Positions 17,254 through 26,178 of a stretch of DNA of 64,000 nt are shown here, piece after piece. A program made the position numbers and the translations under genes. A model generated the notes under the pieces. The model searched no databases, had not been told where the DNA came from, and saw only the letters and a program-made list of their open reading frames with translations. Each line of letters opens with the position of its first letter. Within the stretch, counting starts at the first letter, position 1. This DNA is from JACJXF01 sp964349045 (GTDB lineage: Bacteria > Bacteroidota > Bacteroidia > Bacteroidales > GCA-2748055). The stretch covers positions 1 through 64,000 of the forward strand of contig CAYGFI010000002.1 of assembly GCA_964349045.1 (NCBI GenBank). The letters run 5' to 3'.

Positions 17254-18633
17254 CTATTTTTTTAAAAATTTTATTATCCCGTTTGCAAGCTCATCAGCTT
17301 TATCCTGATTTTTTGCTTCAGCATATATACGGATTATAGGTTCGGTGTTGGATTTGCGCAGGTGTACCCATCCCTCTTCAAAATCAATTTTAATACCATC
17401 GCGCGTATCAACTTTTTCATTTTTAAAGTGAACCAAAACAGATTCCAGCAATGTATCCACATTTACATCTGCAGAGAGATTAACTTTATTTTTGGAAATG
17501 ATGTATTGAGGATAGGTTTTCCTCAGTTCGCTGCATTTCATTTTCTTTGAAGCGAGCAGGCTGAGAAACAGGGCTATTCCAACCAGTGAATCCCTGCCAT
17601 AATGTGCTTCAGGATAAATTACTCCGCCATTACCTTCTCCACCGATCACACAATGGTTATCCTTCATGGCTTTGACCACATTTACTTCTCCTACAGGGGC
17701 AGCAAAATAGTTCTGACCTGCTGCAATAGTTATATCTCTCAGCGCCCTTGAGGAAGAGAGGTTGGAAGCAGTGTTCCCCGGGGTATGAGAAAGAACATAA
17801 TCTGCAACTGAAACCAGTGTATATTCCTCACCAAACATTGATCCGTCTTCGCAGATAATTGCAAGGCGGTCAACATCCGGATCAACAACAAATCCCAGAT
17901 CTGCCTTTTTCTCTTTTACCAGATTTGAAATTTCAACAAGGTTTTCAGGAAGAGGTTCCGGGTTATGCGGAAAAAGCCCGTTTGGTTCGCAATACAATTC
18001 ATAAACCACTTCCACACCAAGCGCTTTCAGAAGTTGGGGAATCACAAGCCCTCCCACTGAATTAACGCAATCAATGGCTACTTTGAATCCTGCTTTCTTA
18101 ATCAGATCACGGTTTACCAGTTTCAAAGCGAGAACCTGGTCGATATGGATTTTTTCATATGCCGGAATACTAAGCTGCTTGCCCAATTTCTCAACAGAAA
18201 CATAAACATATTGATCGGATTGGGTATGGCTGATAATAATTTGTCCGTCGGCTGCCGATAGAAATTCCCCGTTCTGATCGAGTAATTTCAAGGCGTTCCA
18301 CTGTCCGGGATTATGGCTTGCGGTGATAATAATTCCACCCTGGGCTTTTTCACGGGTGACAGCAATTTCAACTGTTGGTGTGGTAGCCAGACCCAGGCAA
18401 ATTACATCGATGCCCATTCCCTGCAAGGTTCCGGAGACGATTTTCCCGACCATTTCACCTGAAGTTCTTGCATCGCGGCCCAGAACAACTTTAAGTTTTG
18501 CGTTGGGATTGCGATCTGTGAGCCATCTGGCATAAGCCGAAGAAAACTTAACAATATCGAGAGGAGTGAGTCCTTCGTCAGGTCTACCACCGATAGTACC
18601 TCGGATGCCGGAGATTGATTTTATGAGGGTCAT
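17254..18633 (-). CDS. glmM: Phosphoglucosamine mutase-type phosphohexomutase
   Basis: 459 residues, complete. Phosphohexomutase signatures are all present: the phospho-Ser loop 'GIIITASHNPGQWNALK' (Ser about residue 102), the metal-binding 'VVDPDVDRLAII' (DxDxDR), the sugar-recognition 'GEGNGGVIYPEAHYGRD' and the C-terminal phosphate-binding 'LRKSNTEPIIRIYAEA'. In Bacteroidota this form is usually the GlmM that converts glucosamine-6-phosphate to glucosamine-1-phosphate for UDP-GlcNAc and cell-wall synthesis. Phosphomannomutase/phosphoglucomutase activity cannot be excluded from sequence alone. It is divergent from the pseudouridine synthase gene, with a good -7 box 17 bases upstream. Confidence 0.87.
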   Translation of the reverse strand: MTLIKSISGIRGTIGGRPDEGLTPLDIVKFSSAYARWLTDRNPNAKLKVVLGRDARTSGEMVGKIVSGTLQGMGIDVICLGLATTPTVEIAVTREKAQGGIIITASHNPGQWNALKLLDQNGEFLSAADGQIIISHTQSDQYVYVSVEKLGKQLSIPAYEKIHIDQVLALKLVNRDLIKKAGFKVAIDCVNSVGGLVIPQLLKALGVEVVYELYCEPNGLFPHNPEPLPENLVEISNLVKEKKADLGFVVDPDVDRLAIICEDGSMFGEEYTLVSVADYVLSHTPGNTASNLSSSRALRDITIAAGQNYFAAPVGEVNVVKAMKDNHCVIGGEGNGGVIYPEAHYGRDSLVGIALFLSLLASKKMKCSELRKTYPQYIISKNKVNLSADVNVDTLLESVLVHFKNEKVDTRDGIKIDFEEGWVHLRKSNTEPIIRIYAEAKNQDKADELANGIIKFLKK

Positions 18634-18649
18634 TTTATTAATAAATCTT

Positions 18650-18657
18650 CAAAATTA
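18650..18657 (-). promoter_or_regulatory. Candidate -7 box (TAATTTTG) for the glmM-type gene
   Basis: The minus strand reads TAATTTTG, exact to TAnnTTTG, 17 bases before the start codon at 18633. It shares a 122-base divergent gap with the plus-strand box at 18690-18697. No clear -33 TTTG. Confidence 0.4.
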
Positions 18658-18689
18658 AAAATAAATGTGTAAACGACGATTAAAAATGC

Positions 18690-18697
18690 TAACTTTG
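18690..18697 (+). promoter_or_regulatory. Candidate -7 box (TAACTTTG) for the rluB-like/era/der block
   Basis: TAACTTTG matches TAnnTTTG exactly. A weak -33 (TGTG at 18667-18670) lies 19 bases upstream. It would give a leader of about 50 bases before the ATG at 18756. Confidence 0.45.
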
Positions 18698-18755
18698 CTG
18701 ACTTTTCAGTCACGAAGTGATTCGTACTGATGCTTAATAATACCAAAAATAATAA

Positions 18756-20219
18756 ATGAACAAAGATTTTAATGCCGGGGACAATTCAAGTCGCTCTGGG
18801 AAGAGCCGTAGTCCTGAATCAGAAGAGAATAAAAAAAATGGCAAAGAGGAAAAAGAAGAATCAAAACTCTTTTCAGCCAGAAATCGTGAAAACCTTAAAA
18901 GCCGTCCTAAAAGACCCCGTACCACACGCTTGCGACCGGGCGAAACACGTCCTTATGATGCGGCTCACAACCACAAACCCTCCTCAGATGACAGAGGCGA
19001 TCGCCCCTTTCACGACCGGAGCAACACCAGTTTTCCTGACAGGGGAAACTTCAGCGGCAGCAGGGAAGATAAACCCTGGGGCGCCAGAAGACCTTACAGT
19101 CCAAAAGCTTTTGGCGATCGCAGAAACGCTCCTTCCAGTGAAGGACGTGGTAACTATAACCCAAACCGGGTTTCAGACAGAAGAGAAGGATCAGGCAATA
19201 GCAGCAGACCTTATAATAGTGGTGGCAGGCCACAAAGAGACCAGGGCGGGTACCAGTCAGACCGAAGCCGTGCCCCCAGGGAAGGGAACAGGACCCAGAG
19301 GGACGGAAACCGGGCTCCCGGTTATGATGACAGATCCTCACGGGACGGTAACCGGTCGGAATCGGGAAATTTCAACCGGGAGGACAGGGTTAAACCGAAG
19401 TTCCGCAATGACAGAACCAAAGCTCCATATAAAAAATTCAGTAAACCCAGGAAAGCATCCGAAGGCGAAAATATCCCCATTAAAAGGGAATTCAATGATG
19501 CCGGTGAAATGCGCCTTAACCGTTACCTTGCTCATGCAGGAGTTTCCAGCAGGAGACAAGCCGATGACTATATCAAGGCCGGATTGGTAACCGTAAACGG
19601 TGTGGTTGTTACCGAAATGGGAGTGAAAATCAAAAGGGGGGATGATATCCGCTATAACGGCGAAAGACTGGCAACGGAAAAGAAAGTCTATATTCTGGTT
19701 AACAAACCCAAAGATTATGTAACCACAAGTGAGGATGAAATGGGACGTAAAACTGTGCTCGATCTTGTTGCAGATGCCTGTCCGGAAAGAGTTTACCCGG
19801 TTGGTCGCCTCGATCGTAATACTACCGGCGTGATTTTACTTACCAACGATGGGGACCTTGCAGGCAAACTTACTCATCCCAAGTACAATAAAAAGAAGAT
19901 CTATCATGTAGTTTTGGATAAAAACCTGAAAGCAAAAGATCTGAAAGCTATAACAGAAGGATTAACCCTTGATGACGGATTTATTCAGCCGGATGCGGTT
20001 TCCGTAATTAGTCCTGAAAAGAAAAATGAAGTCGGCATCGAAATCCATTCCGGTAGAAACCGGGTTGTACGTAGGATTTTTGAGCAACTTGGATACGATA
20101 TTATTCGTCTTGACCGCGTTTACTTCGCGGGACTTACCAAAAAGAATCTTGCCAGGGGTAAATGGAGATTTCTCAGCGAGAAAGAAATCAGCATGTTATT
20201 AATGAACTCTTACGAGTAA
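18756..20219 (+). CDS. RsuA/RluB-family pseudouridine synthase with a ~235-residue disordered Arg/Ser/Gly-rich head
   Basis: 487 residues. Residues 1 to about 235 are low complexity, dominated by Arg, Asn, Ser, Gly, Asp and Pro with many RG/RD/SR steps. Then comes an S4 RNA-binding domain (about 250-300, 'MRLNRYLAHAGVSSRRQADDYI') and the catalytic domain, whose active Asp is in 'VGRLDRNTTGVILLTNDG' (about residue 352). A closing 'GRNRVVRRIFEQLGYDIIRLDR' motif follows. It should isomerise a uridine in 23S rRNA (RluB type) or 16S/23S (RsuA/RluE/F types). The basic head probably adds nonspecific RNA binding. The stop codon overlaps the era start (TAATG), so expression is coupled to era. Confidence 0.9.
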   Translation: MNKDFNAGDNSSRSGKSRSPESEENKKNGKEEKEESKLFSARNRENLKSRPKRPRTTRLRPGETRPYDAAHNHKPSSDDRGDRPFHDRSNTSFPDRGNFSGSREDKPWGARRPYSPKAFGDRRNAPSSEGRGNYNPNRVSDRREGSGNSSRPYNSGGRPQRDQGGYQSDRSRAPREGNRTQRDGNRAPGYDDRSSRDGNRSESGNFNREDRVKPKFRNDRTKAPYKKFSKPRKASEGENIPIKREFNDAGEMRLNRYLAHAGVSSRRQADDYIKAGLVTVNGVVVTEMGVKIKRGDDIRYNGERLATEKKVYILVNKPKDYVTTSEDEMGRKTVLDLVADACPERVYPVGRLDRNTTGVILLTNDGDLAGKLTHPKYNKKKIYHVVLDKNLKAKDLKAITEGLTLDDGFIQPDAVSVISPEKKNEVGIEIHSGRNRVVRRIFEQLGYDIIRLDRVYFAGLTKKNLARGKWRFLSEKEISMLLMNSYE

Positions 20220-21097
20220 TGGCTCATAAATCGGGATTTGTAAACATAATCGGCAGTCCAAACGTTGGAAAATCAACACTGATGAATGCGCTGGTTGGTG
20301 AAAAACTGTCTATAATTACTGCCAAAGCTCAGACTACCCGGCACAGGATCCAGGGAATAGTGAACGGAGAGGATTTTCAGATTGTTTATTCCGACACTCC
20401 CGGAATTCTCGATCCCAAATACAAACTTCAGGAAACCATGTTGCGTGCAGCCAAATCAGCTCTTACCGATGCGGATATAATTTTATATGTTACCGATATA
20501 AAGGAAGAACCTGCGCAGCTTTCAGACATCACCTTAAAGCTCGCGAAAATTAAAACGCCGGTTATCCTTTTGATTAATAAGGTGGATAAAAGCAACCAGG
20601 AAGAAGTTGAGAAACTGGCCGCCACCTGGTGCGCTATTCTTCCTTCAGCCCGTGTACTCCCAATTTCAGCGCTGGAGAAATTTAACCTCGACGGACTTTT
20701 AAAGCTCATACTTGAATTTCTGCCTGAAGGTCCTCCATTTTATTCAATGGATGAACTGACAGATAAAACAGAGCGTTTTTTTGCCGGAGAGATCATCCGG
20801 GAAAAGATCCTCCTTAATTATCAGCAGGAAATCCCCTACTCCACTGAAGTCGAAATTGAGGCTTTTAAAGTGGAGGAAAGACTGATACGCATCGCAGCAG
20901 TAATCTATGTTGAGCGCGACAGCCAGAAGGGAATCATAATCGGGAACAAGGGTTCCGCGATAAAACATATTGGAACCCAGGCACGGCTCGAGATGGAAAC
21001 ATTTTTTGGCCAGAGGGTATTTCTTGAGATGTTTGTGAAAGTACGTAAAGACTGGCGAAACAGCGAGAATGCATTAAAGAATTTCGGTTACAGATAA
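20219..21097 (+). CDS. era: GTPase Era
   Basis: 292 residues from the ATG at 20219; the frame also contains an ATG at 20162, but Era begins 'MAHKSGFVNIIGSPNVGKST' and the later start is translationally coupled to the previous stop. The G domain has G1 GSPNVGKS, G3 'SDTPGI' and G4 'LLINKVDK'. The C-terminal KH domain has 'KGIIIGNKGSAIKHIGTQAR'. Era binds the 3' end of 16S rRNA and helps 30S assembly. It sits between a pseudouridine synthase and der, a ribosome-maturation block. Confidence 0.97.
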   Translation: MAHKSGFVNIIGSPNVGKSTLMNALVGEKLSIITAKAQTTRHRIQGIVNGEDFQIVYSDTPGILDPKYKLQETMLRAAKSALTDADIILYVTDIKEEPAQLSDITLKLAKIKTPVILLINKVDKSNQEEVEKLAATWCAILPSARVLPISALEKFNLDGLLKLILEFLPEGPPFYSMDELTDKTERFFAGEIIREKILLNYQQEIPYSTEVEIEAFKVEERLIRIAAVIYVERDSQKGIIIGNKGSAIKHIGTQARLEMETFFGQRVFLEMFVKVRKDWRNSENALKNFGYR

Positions 21098-21107
21098 TAA
21101 TTATAAA

Positions 21108-22412
21108 ATGGGTAATATAGTTGCCATTGTGGGTCGTCCCAATGTGGGTAAATCTACGCTTTTCAACAGGCTTACGGAAAGCCGTAATGCTATTGTACAT
21201 GAAACTGCAGGAGTTACCCGCGACCGTCACTACGGTAAATCCCTCTGGAACGGAATCGAATTTTCAGTAATTGACACAGGTGGTTATGTAATGAACTCAG
21301 ACGATATTTTTGAGGAAGAAATCCGCAAACAGGTACGCCTGGCTATGGAAGAAGCCGACAATATTCTTTTCCTGGTTGATGTTTCCAATGGAATTACCGA
21401 CCTGGATGAAAGTATCGCAGGCCTTTTACGAAAAGCCAAAAAACCTGTTTTCCTGGTAGTTAATAAGGTTGATAATTACGAACGCAGCCTGGAATCTCAT
21501 GAGTTTTACAACCTGGGATTAGGTGAAATTTATCCTGTTTCATCCCTTACCGGCAGTGGCACAGGGGATATGCTTGATGCCCTGGTAAAGACTTTTTCCA
21601 AAGAAACCAACAAAGAAGAAGAAGAACTTCCCCGGTTCGCCATTATTGGCCGGCCAAACGTTGGTAAATCCTCTCTGGTTAACGCCCTTCTGGGTGAAGA
21701 GAGAAATATTGTTACCCCAATTGCAGGGACAACGAGGGATTCGGTTCATACCCGGTATAATAAATTTGGCCATGACTTTTATCTTATCGACACTGCCGGA
21801 TTGCGTAAGAAAACCAAAGTAAGCGAAAACCTGGAGTTTTATTCGGTTATGCGCTCCATAAGGTCCATTGAATATTCTGATGTTTGTTTGTTGCTGCTTG
21901 ATGCAGAGAGAGGAATTGAAGCACAGGACATGAATATTTTCAACCTGGTAATCAAAAATCGAAAAGGAGTTGTCATCCTGGTTAACAAATGGGATCTGAT
22001 CGAAAAAGATCAGAAGAGTACTTTATATTTTGAAAAGGCTATCAGAAAAAGGATGGAACCATTTACCGATGTGCCGATCATTTTTACATCAGCAATCACT
22101 CATCAGAGAATACACAAAGTGCTTGAAACAGCGATGGAAGTGTATAAAAACCGTATGCAGCGTATTCCTACCCATAAGTTAAATGAGGTAATGCTTAAAG
22201 TGATTGAGGATCTGCATCCGCCTGCCATAAAGGGCAAATTCGTGAAAATAAAATTTGTTCAGCAGCTTCCTACGCATGCTCCAACCTTTGCTTTTTACTG
22301 CAATCTTCCCCAGTACGTTAAAGATCCTTACAAAAGATATCTTGAAAACCGGCTTCGTGAAAATTTTAATTTTACGGGAGTGCCGTTGCAACTTTTCTTC
22401 AGGGATAAATAA
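21108..22412 (+). CDS. der: Ribosome-associated GTPase Der (EngA)
   Basis: 434 residues with two tandem G domains, the mark of Der. The first has GRPNVGKST (about residues 8-16), 'DTGGYV' and 'VVNKVDN'. The second has GRPNVGKSS (about 181-189), 'DTAGLRKK' and 'LVNKWDL'. The C-terminal KH-like domain ends 'NRLRENFNFTGVPLQLFFRDK', which is typical. Der is required for 50S assembly. It follows era by 10 bases in the same transcription unit. Confidence 0.98.
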   Translation: MGNIVAIVGRPNVGKSTLFNRLTESRNAIVHETAGVTRDRHYGKSLWNGIEFSVIDTGGYVMNSDDIFEEEIRKQVRLAMEEADNILFLVDVSNGITDLDESIAGLLRKAKKPVFLVVNKVDNYERSLESHEFYNLGLGEIYPVSSLTGSGTGDMLDALVKTFSKETNKEEEELPRFAIIGRPNVGKSSLVNALLGEERNIVTPIAGTTRDSVHTRYNKFGHDFYLIDTAGLRKKTKVSENLEFYSVMRSIRSIEYSDVCLLLLDAERGIEAQDMNIFNLVIKNRKGVVILVNKWDLIEKDQKSTLYFEKAIRKRMEPFTDVPIIFTSAITHQRIHKVLETAMEVYKNRMQRIPTHKLNEVMLKVIEDLHPPAIKGKFVKIKFVQQLPTHAPTFAFYCNLPQYVKDPYKRYLENRLRENFNFTGVPLQLFFRDK

Positions 22413-22476
22413 ACTTTAGCATTAATTTTGTGGGGAATTTACCGGGATATTCATTCCGATTCATAACTTTGGTTTT

Positions 22477-23001
22477 ATGCTGAAAACACTAAAAATAGCA
22501 GCCATACTTTTTACTGTTTCATTAATCCTTCCGGGATGCGGAGAAATAGTGAGTTACCCTGATACACCTATAATCGATTACAAATCCTTCGCATTATACA
22601 GTACAATTGATGATTTAGGAAATGAAATTTTCATAGGGAAAATGGAAATAAGTTTTACCGATGGAGATGGGGATATAGGTCTTTCTCAGCCTGATTCATC
22701 AGCTATCGCTGATAGTCTTAAGTTCAACTTTTTTACCAGCCTGTACAGTATGAATAACGGCGTTTTTGAAAAAGTAAGTGGCAAAGAGGGAGAACAGAAT
22801 TTCAGAATTCCATATATTTCAAGGGAAGGACAAAACAAAACCCTGAAAGGTTTGCTTTATATTGATTTTGAATATAAAATTTCAGAAAACGACCCGATTT
22901 ACGACACCATCTTCTATACCTTCTACCTTGTTGACCGTGCGTTTCACAGGAGCAATACAGATACTTCTGAAGTTGTTATACTTTCAGGACTAAATCTTTA
23001 G
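22477..23001 (+). CDS. Predicted lipoprotein of unknown function
   Basis: 174 residues with a clear lipoprotein signal: hydrophobic 'IAAILFTVSLILPGC', lipidated Cys near residue 21. The mature part is beta-rich. It contains an acidic 'SFTDGDGDIGLSQPDSS' loop that could bind calcium and a C-terminal 'YDTIFYTFYLVDRAFHRSNTDTSEVV' segment often seen in Bacteroidota lipoproteins of this size. I do not recognise a named family. A TAACTTTG -7-like box (22464-22471) lies only 6 bases before the ATG, so the mRNA could be nearly leaderless. It converges on the phosphatase gene with a 12-base tail-to-tail overlap. Confidence 0.7.
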   Translation: MLKTLKIAAILFTVSLILPGCGEIVSYPDTPIIDYKSFALYSTIDDLGNEIFIGKMEISFTDGDGDIGLSQPDSSAIADSLKFNFFTSLYSMNNGVFEKVSGKEGEQNFRIPYISREGQNKTLKGLLYIDFEYKISENDPIYDTIFYTFYLVDRAFHRSNTDTSEVVILSGLNL

Positions 23002-26000
23002 CCCCATAAACAGTACATCATCAACCTGTTCCAGGTCTTCTTTCCAGAGGTTAAAATTACTCTTTACATAATTAAATTGTTCGTCCATGGTTTTGTCGTG
23101 GATATCGTGAAGAAGGTTTTTAAGTCGCACCATTTTAAACTTCTTCCCCAGAGGACCACCAAACTGGTCGGGATAACCATCAGAGAACATATAGATAATA
23201 TCTCCTTTGGAAAGCTGGAATCCATCTTCGTGATAAATTTTACCCTCAGATTCAACCTCAAAATGGCCCCCGACCGAATTTCGGCTGCCTTTCACATAAA
23301 CCTGTTGTCCTCCTATGTAAATAATCAGGGGACGCATTGCAGATGCAATGCGAAGAAACTTTGTGTGTAAATCAATCTCAGCAACAATAATATCCATTCC
23401 GTCATTAGATTTCTCAGCTTCGATATTCTGATTCATAGCCGACATAATTTCAGTGTCCAGAGTTTTTAGCACTTCTGATGGAGATGTTACTTCCGGGCGA
23501 CTGCATATATCTTTAATCAGGGTTGTGCCAATCATCGACATAAAAGCGCCAGGGACACCATGACCGGTTGAATCGGCACAAACAATAACAAACTTGTCAT
23601 CAGAAACCCTGTCGTACCAGTAAAAATCTCCACTAACAATATCCCTGGGCTGATAGAAAAGGAAACTTCCGCTGAATGTGTCCTGCAGCCTTTTCATCGG
23701 GGGAAGAATGCTGGCTTGTATACGTTGGGCATAATTGATACTGTCGGTGATATCACGGTTCTTATTTTCAATTTCTTCTGCTTGTTCCATCACCTCTTTA
23801 GTACGCAGATCAAGCTCTTTTTCAAGGTATTCCTGAATTTCCTTTTGCTTTTTCTCCCTGTATTTAATAATTGCATATACCGAACCCACGGTTGTTATAA
23901 CTATTAACAGGATGAACCACAAAGTTTTCCAAAAAGGAATCTTAACAGTAATGGAGAGTTTCAGAGGGATTTCGGTACAAATATTACTTTCGCTGCAGGC
24001 ACGAAGCATAAAAGTATAATTTCCATCTTCAACACGATTGTAGATTACATAAGAATTGACTGTCGGCTCAGACCAGTCGTCATAACCGTTGAGTTTATAC
24101 TGATAGGATACCGCTTCCGGGTTTTTCAAATTTATTCCAACAAAGTCAATTCGAATTTTATATTTTCCGTATGGAAGTTTCACATCATGACTGAAATCGT
24201 AATCCACATCAGAGATTTTTAATCCAATTATGTTCAGAATTGGGGGAGAAAGGTTTTTTCGTTCATTGGAGGGATCGATTTCAATTATTCCCTTTGAAGT
24301 GCCAATAACCAGATTTTGTCTGAAATTAATAAGTGTAGCATTATAATTGGAATTAGCATTAATGCCCTGTTCAGCGCTGTATTTTCTCACTGTCTCACTC
24401 ACTGTTTCAATCCGGCTTAAACCTGAACTATGTCCGACCCAGATATTACCTTCCCTGTCTGAGGTTATACTATAGCAATAGTTCGAGAGAAGACCGTTTC
24501 GGGTTGAATAATACTTCAAAGACTTTTTTGAAAAATGAAACACTCCGTCACCATTTGTGGCGCCCCATAATTCTCCGTTTTTATCCTCAACAAGGGAAAC
24601 AAATTCCAGTTCGGTATTCGCTTCAATCGGGAATTCCTGCAAGCTTGTAATGCTATACAAACCATTAGTCCGGGTCGCAATCCATATATCTCCCCTTGAA
24701 TCAACCAGTATATCATTTATTTTATTATGTGGGAGTCTCTCCGTGGTTGTAAATTTTGTTCGATTTCCGTTGGAAATATTATAACTTATTACCCCACCGT
24801 TAGTTGCGATCCAGATGTTTTTCCCATCTCCTGTAATAGTATTAACAATGTTTTCCAGTGAATTCTGAGAAAAATAAAATAATTCCGCAATAAGGCTACC
24901 TGCTCTGATCCTGTATATTCCGGAATGAGATGTTCCTACCCAGATGGTTTTTTGTTGGTCAATATAAAGCGCCGTAATTCTATCCAAAGGTAATCCGCTG
25001 TTCTGATCCAGAAAATAACCGGTTTTATTTCCGGACTTATTGGTAACCAGAATTCCCGTTTCTCCTCCCAGATAATATTGACTTCCATTGCTGCAGAGAG
25101 AAAGAATGTTATCATTAAATTTATCACTTGCAAATGAAAAGAAAGAAAAGGATTGATCGTTAAGAACTGTTATTCCTTCTCCAATGGTAGCGAACCAAAG
25201 GTTTCCTTCCAAATCTTCGAAAACATCAGACACATAATTACTGAGGAGTCCATTTTGAACTCCGAAATGATTTATACCTGTAAACAGTGTGTCATTGTTT
25301 CCGGGTAAAAGTCTGAAAACTCCTTCCCCATTAGTACAGACCCATACATTTTTCTCCTGATCTTCATAAATATCAAGAACATTAGTATATTTAAGTCCCA
25401 TTTCGGTGCCGATCTTTGAAACAGAATATGATTTCACATCGGATTCTTCAGTATTGAGAAGGTATAAACCATTAGTTTCTGTGCCTATCCAGAATTTATT
25501 ATTTTCAGGGGACTTAACTATAGACTGCACTTTGGTGTAAGGAATTTCTTCGAACCGGCCAATTAATGAAGCTTTGCCCAGTTCAGTATCAACCCGGTAC
25601 ATAAAAAGTCCATCGAATGTGCCGGTCAAAAGTTCATCATTTGCAGTAAAGTTAATGGAAGATAATAATTGTCCTTCGAATCCCTCCGTTATGTACTGAA
25701 TCGAATAATCCTGTCTGATGACTACCAGTCCCTTATCCTGAGTAGCTGCAATTATCTGACCGGATTTTGTTTCCCCGATACCGTTAATGCTACTTTTGTT
25801 GTTATCCTCAATTGTGAGCAATCTGAATTGTATACCATCAAGCATAGCCAGAGATCCGTCGCGGTAGCCAAACCACATCCGGTTTTTACTATCTTTAAAA
25901 CTACTAATAACGATTTTTTGAGGAAGAGAATCACCCGGGAAATAATTAATAAACCGGAATCCGTCGAAGCGAAAAACACCCTCACCTGAACCAAGCCACA

Positions 26001-26160
26001 AAAATCCATCTGCACCCTGGTTAATGGTATTAATATATTTATTGGAAAGCCCCTTATCCGAATCAAATACTTTAAATCTGAAATTCTGGGAAAAAGAATA
26101 TCCTTCATTAACAAGCAGAAGAATCAGAATCAGAATGATATTGCTTTTATATTTCACCAT
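22990..26160 (-). CDS. Sensor with two-component-type beta-propeller, Y_Y_Y domain and SpoIIE/PP2C phosphatase output
   Basis: 1056 residues. A signal/anchor (about 8-25) precedes about 600 residues of seven-bladed propeller repeats with the recurring 'DxxGxLWxGTxxGL' pattern ('GADGFLWLGSGEGVFRFDG', 'DSRGDIWIATRTNGLYSI', 'DREGNIWVGHSSGLSRIE'). A Y_Y_Y domain follows (about 650-740), then a membrane helix (about 745-765), a coiled coil, and a SpoIIE-type PP2C domain with 'GDFYWYDRVSDDKFVIVCADSTGHGVPGAFMSM' (metal Asp residues) and 'DIIYMFSDGYPDQFGG'. The sensory half is that of hybrid two-component systems, but the output is a Ser/Thr phosphatase, suggesting control of an anti-anti-sigma-like partner. 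No such partner is adjacent. Confidence 0.93.
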   Translation of the reverse strand: MVKYKSNIILILILLLVNEGYSFSQNFRFKVFDSDKGLSNKYINTINQGADGFLWLGSGEGVFRFDGFRFINYFPGDSLPQKIVISSFKDSKNRMWFGYRDGSLAMLDGIQFRLLTIEDNNKSSINGIGETKSGQIIAATQDKGLVVIRQDYSIQYITEGFEGQLLSSINFTANDELLTGTFDGLFMYRVDTELGKASLIGRFEEIPYTKVQSIVKSPENNKFWIGTETNGLYLLNTEESDVKSYSVSKIGTEMGLKYTNVLDIYEDQEKNVWVCTNGEGVFRLLPGNNDTLFTGINHFGVQNGLLSNYVSDVFEDLEGNLWFATIGEGITVLNDQSFSFFSFASDKFNDNILSLCSNGSQYYLGGETGILVTNKSGNKTGYFLDQNSGLPLDRITALYIDQQKTIWVGTSHSGIYRIRAGSLIAELFYFSQNSLENIVNTITGDGKNIWIATNGGVISYNISNGNRTKFTTTERLPHNKINDILVDSRGDIWIATRTNGLYSITSLQEFPIEANTELEFVSLVEDKNGELWGATNGDGVFHFSKKSLKYYSTRNGLLSNYCYSITSDREGNIWVGHSSGLSRIETVSETVRKYSAEQGINANSNYNATLINFRQNLVIGTSKGIIEIDPSNERKNLSPPILNIIGLKISDVDYDFSHDVKLPYGKYKIRIDFVGINLKNPEAVSYQYKLNGYDDWSEPTVNSYVIYNRVEDGNYTFMLRACSESNICTEIPLKLSITVKIPFWKTLWFILLIVITTVGSVYAIIKYREKKQKEIQEYLEKELDLRTKEVMEQAEEIENKNRDITDSINYAQRIQASILPPMKRLQDTFSGSFLFYQPRDIVSGDFYWYDRVSDDKFVIVCADSTGHGVPGAFMSMIGTTLIKDICSRPEVTSPSEVLKTLDTEIMSAMNQNIEAEKSNDGMDIIVAEIDLHTKFLRIASAMRPLIIYIGGQQVYVKGSRNSVGGHFEVESEGKIYHEDGFQLSKGDIIYMFSDGYPDQFGGPLGKKFKMVRLKNLLHDIHDKTMDEQFNYVKSNFNLWKEDLEQVDDVLFMGLKI

Positions 26161-26178
26161 TTTTCCCGCTAAACAAAA

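Noticed and set aside
18772..19590. 272-codon frame inside the pseudouridine synthase head
   Set aside because: It is a composition shadow of the Arg/Ser/Gly-rich coding region, with no family resemblance; the main frame continues into S4 and catalytic domains.
20162..20218. Upstream ATG for era
   Set aside because: It would add 19 residues overlapping the previous gene with no Era similarity; the TAATG junction at 20217-20221 gives the usual Era N-terminus.
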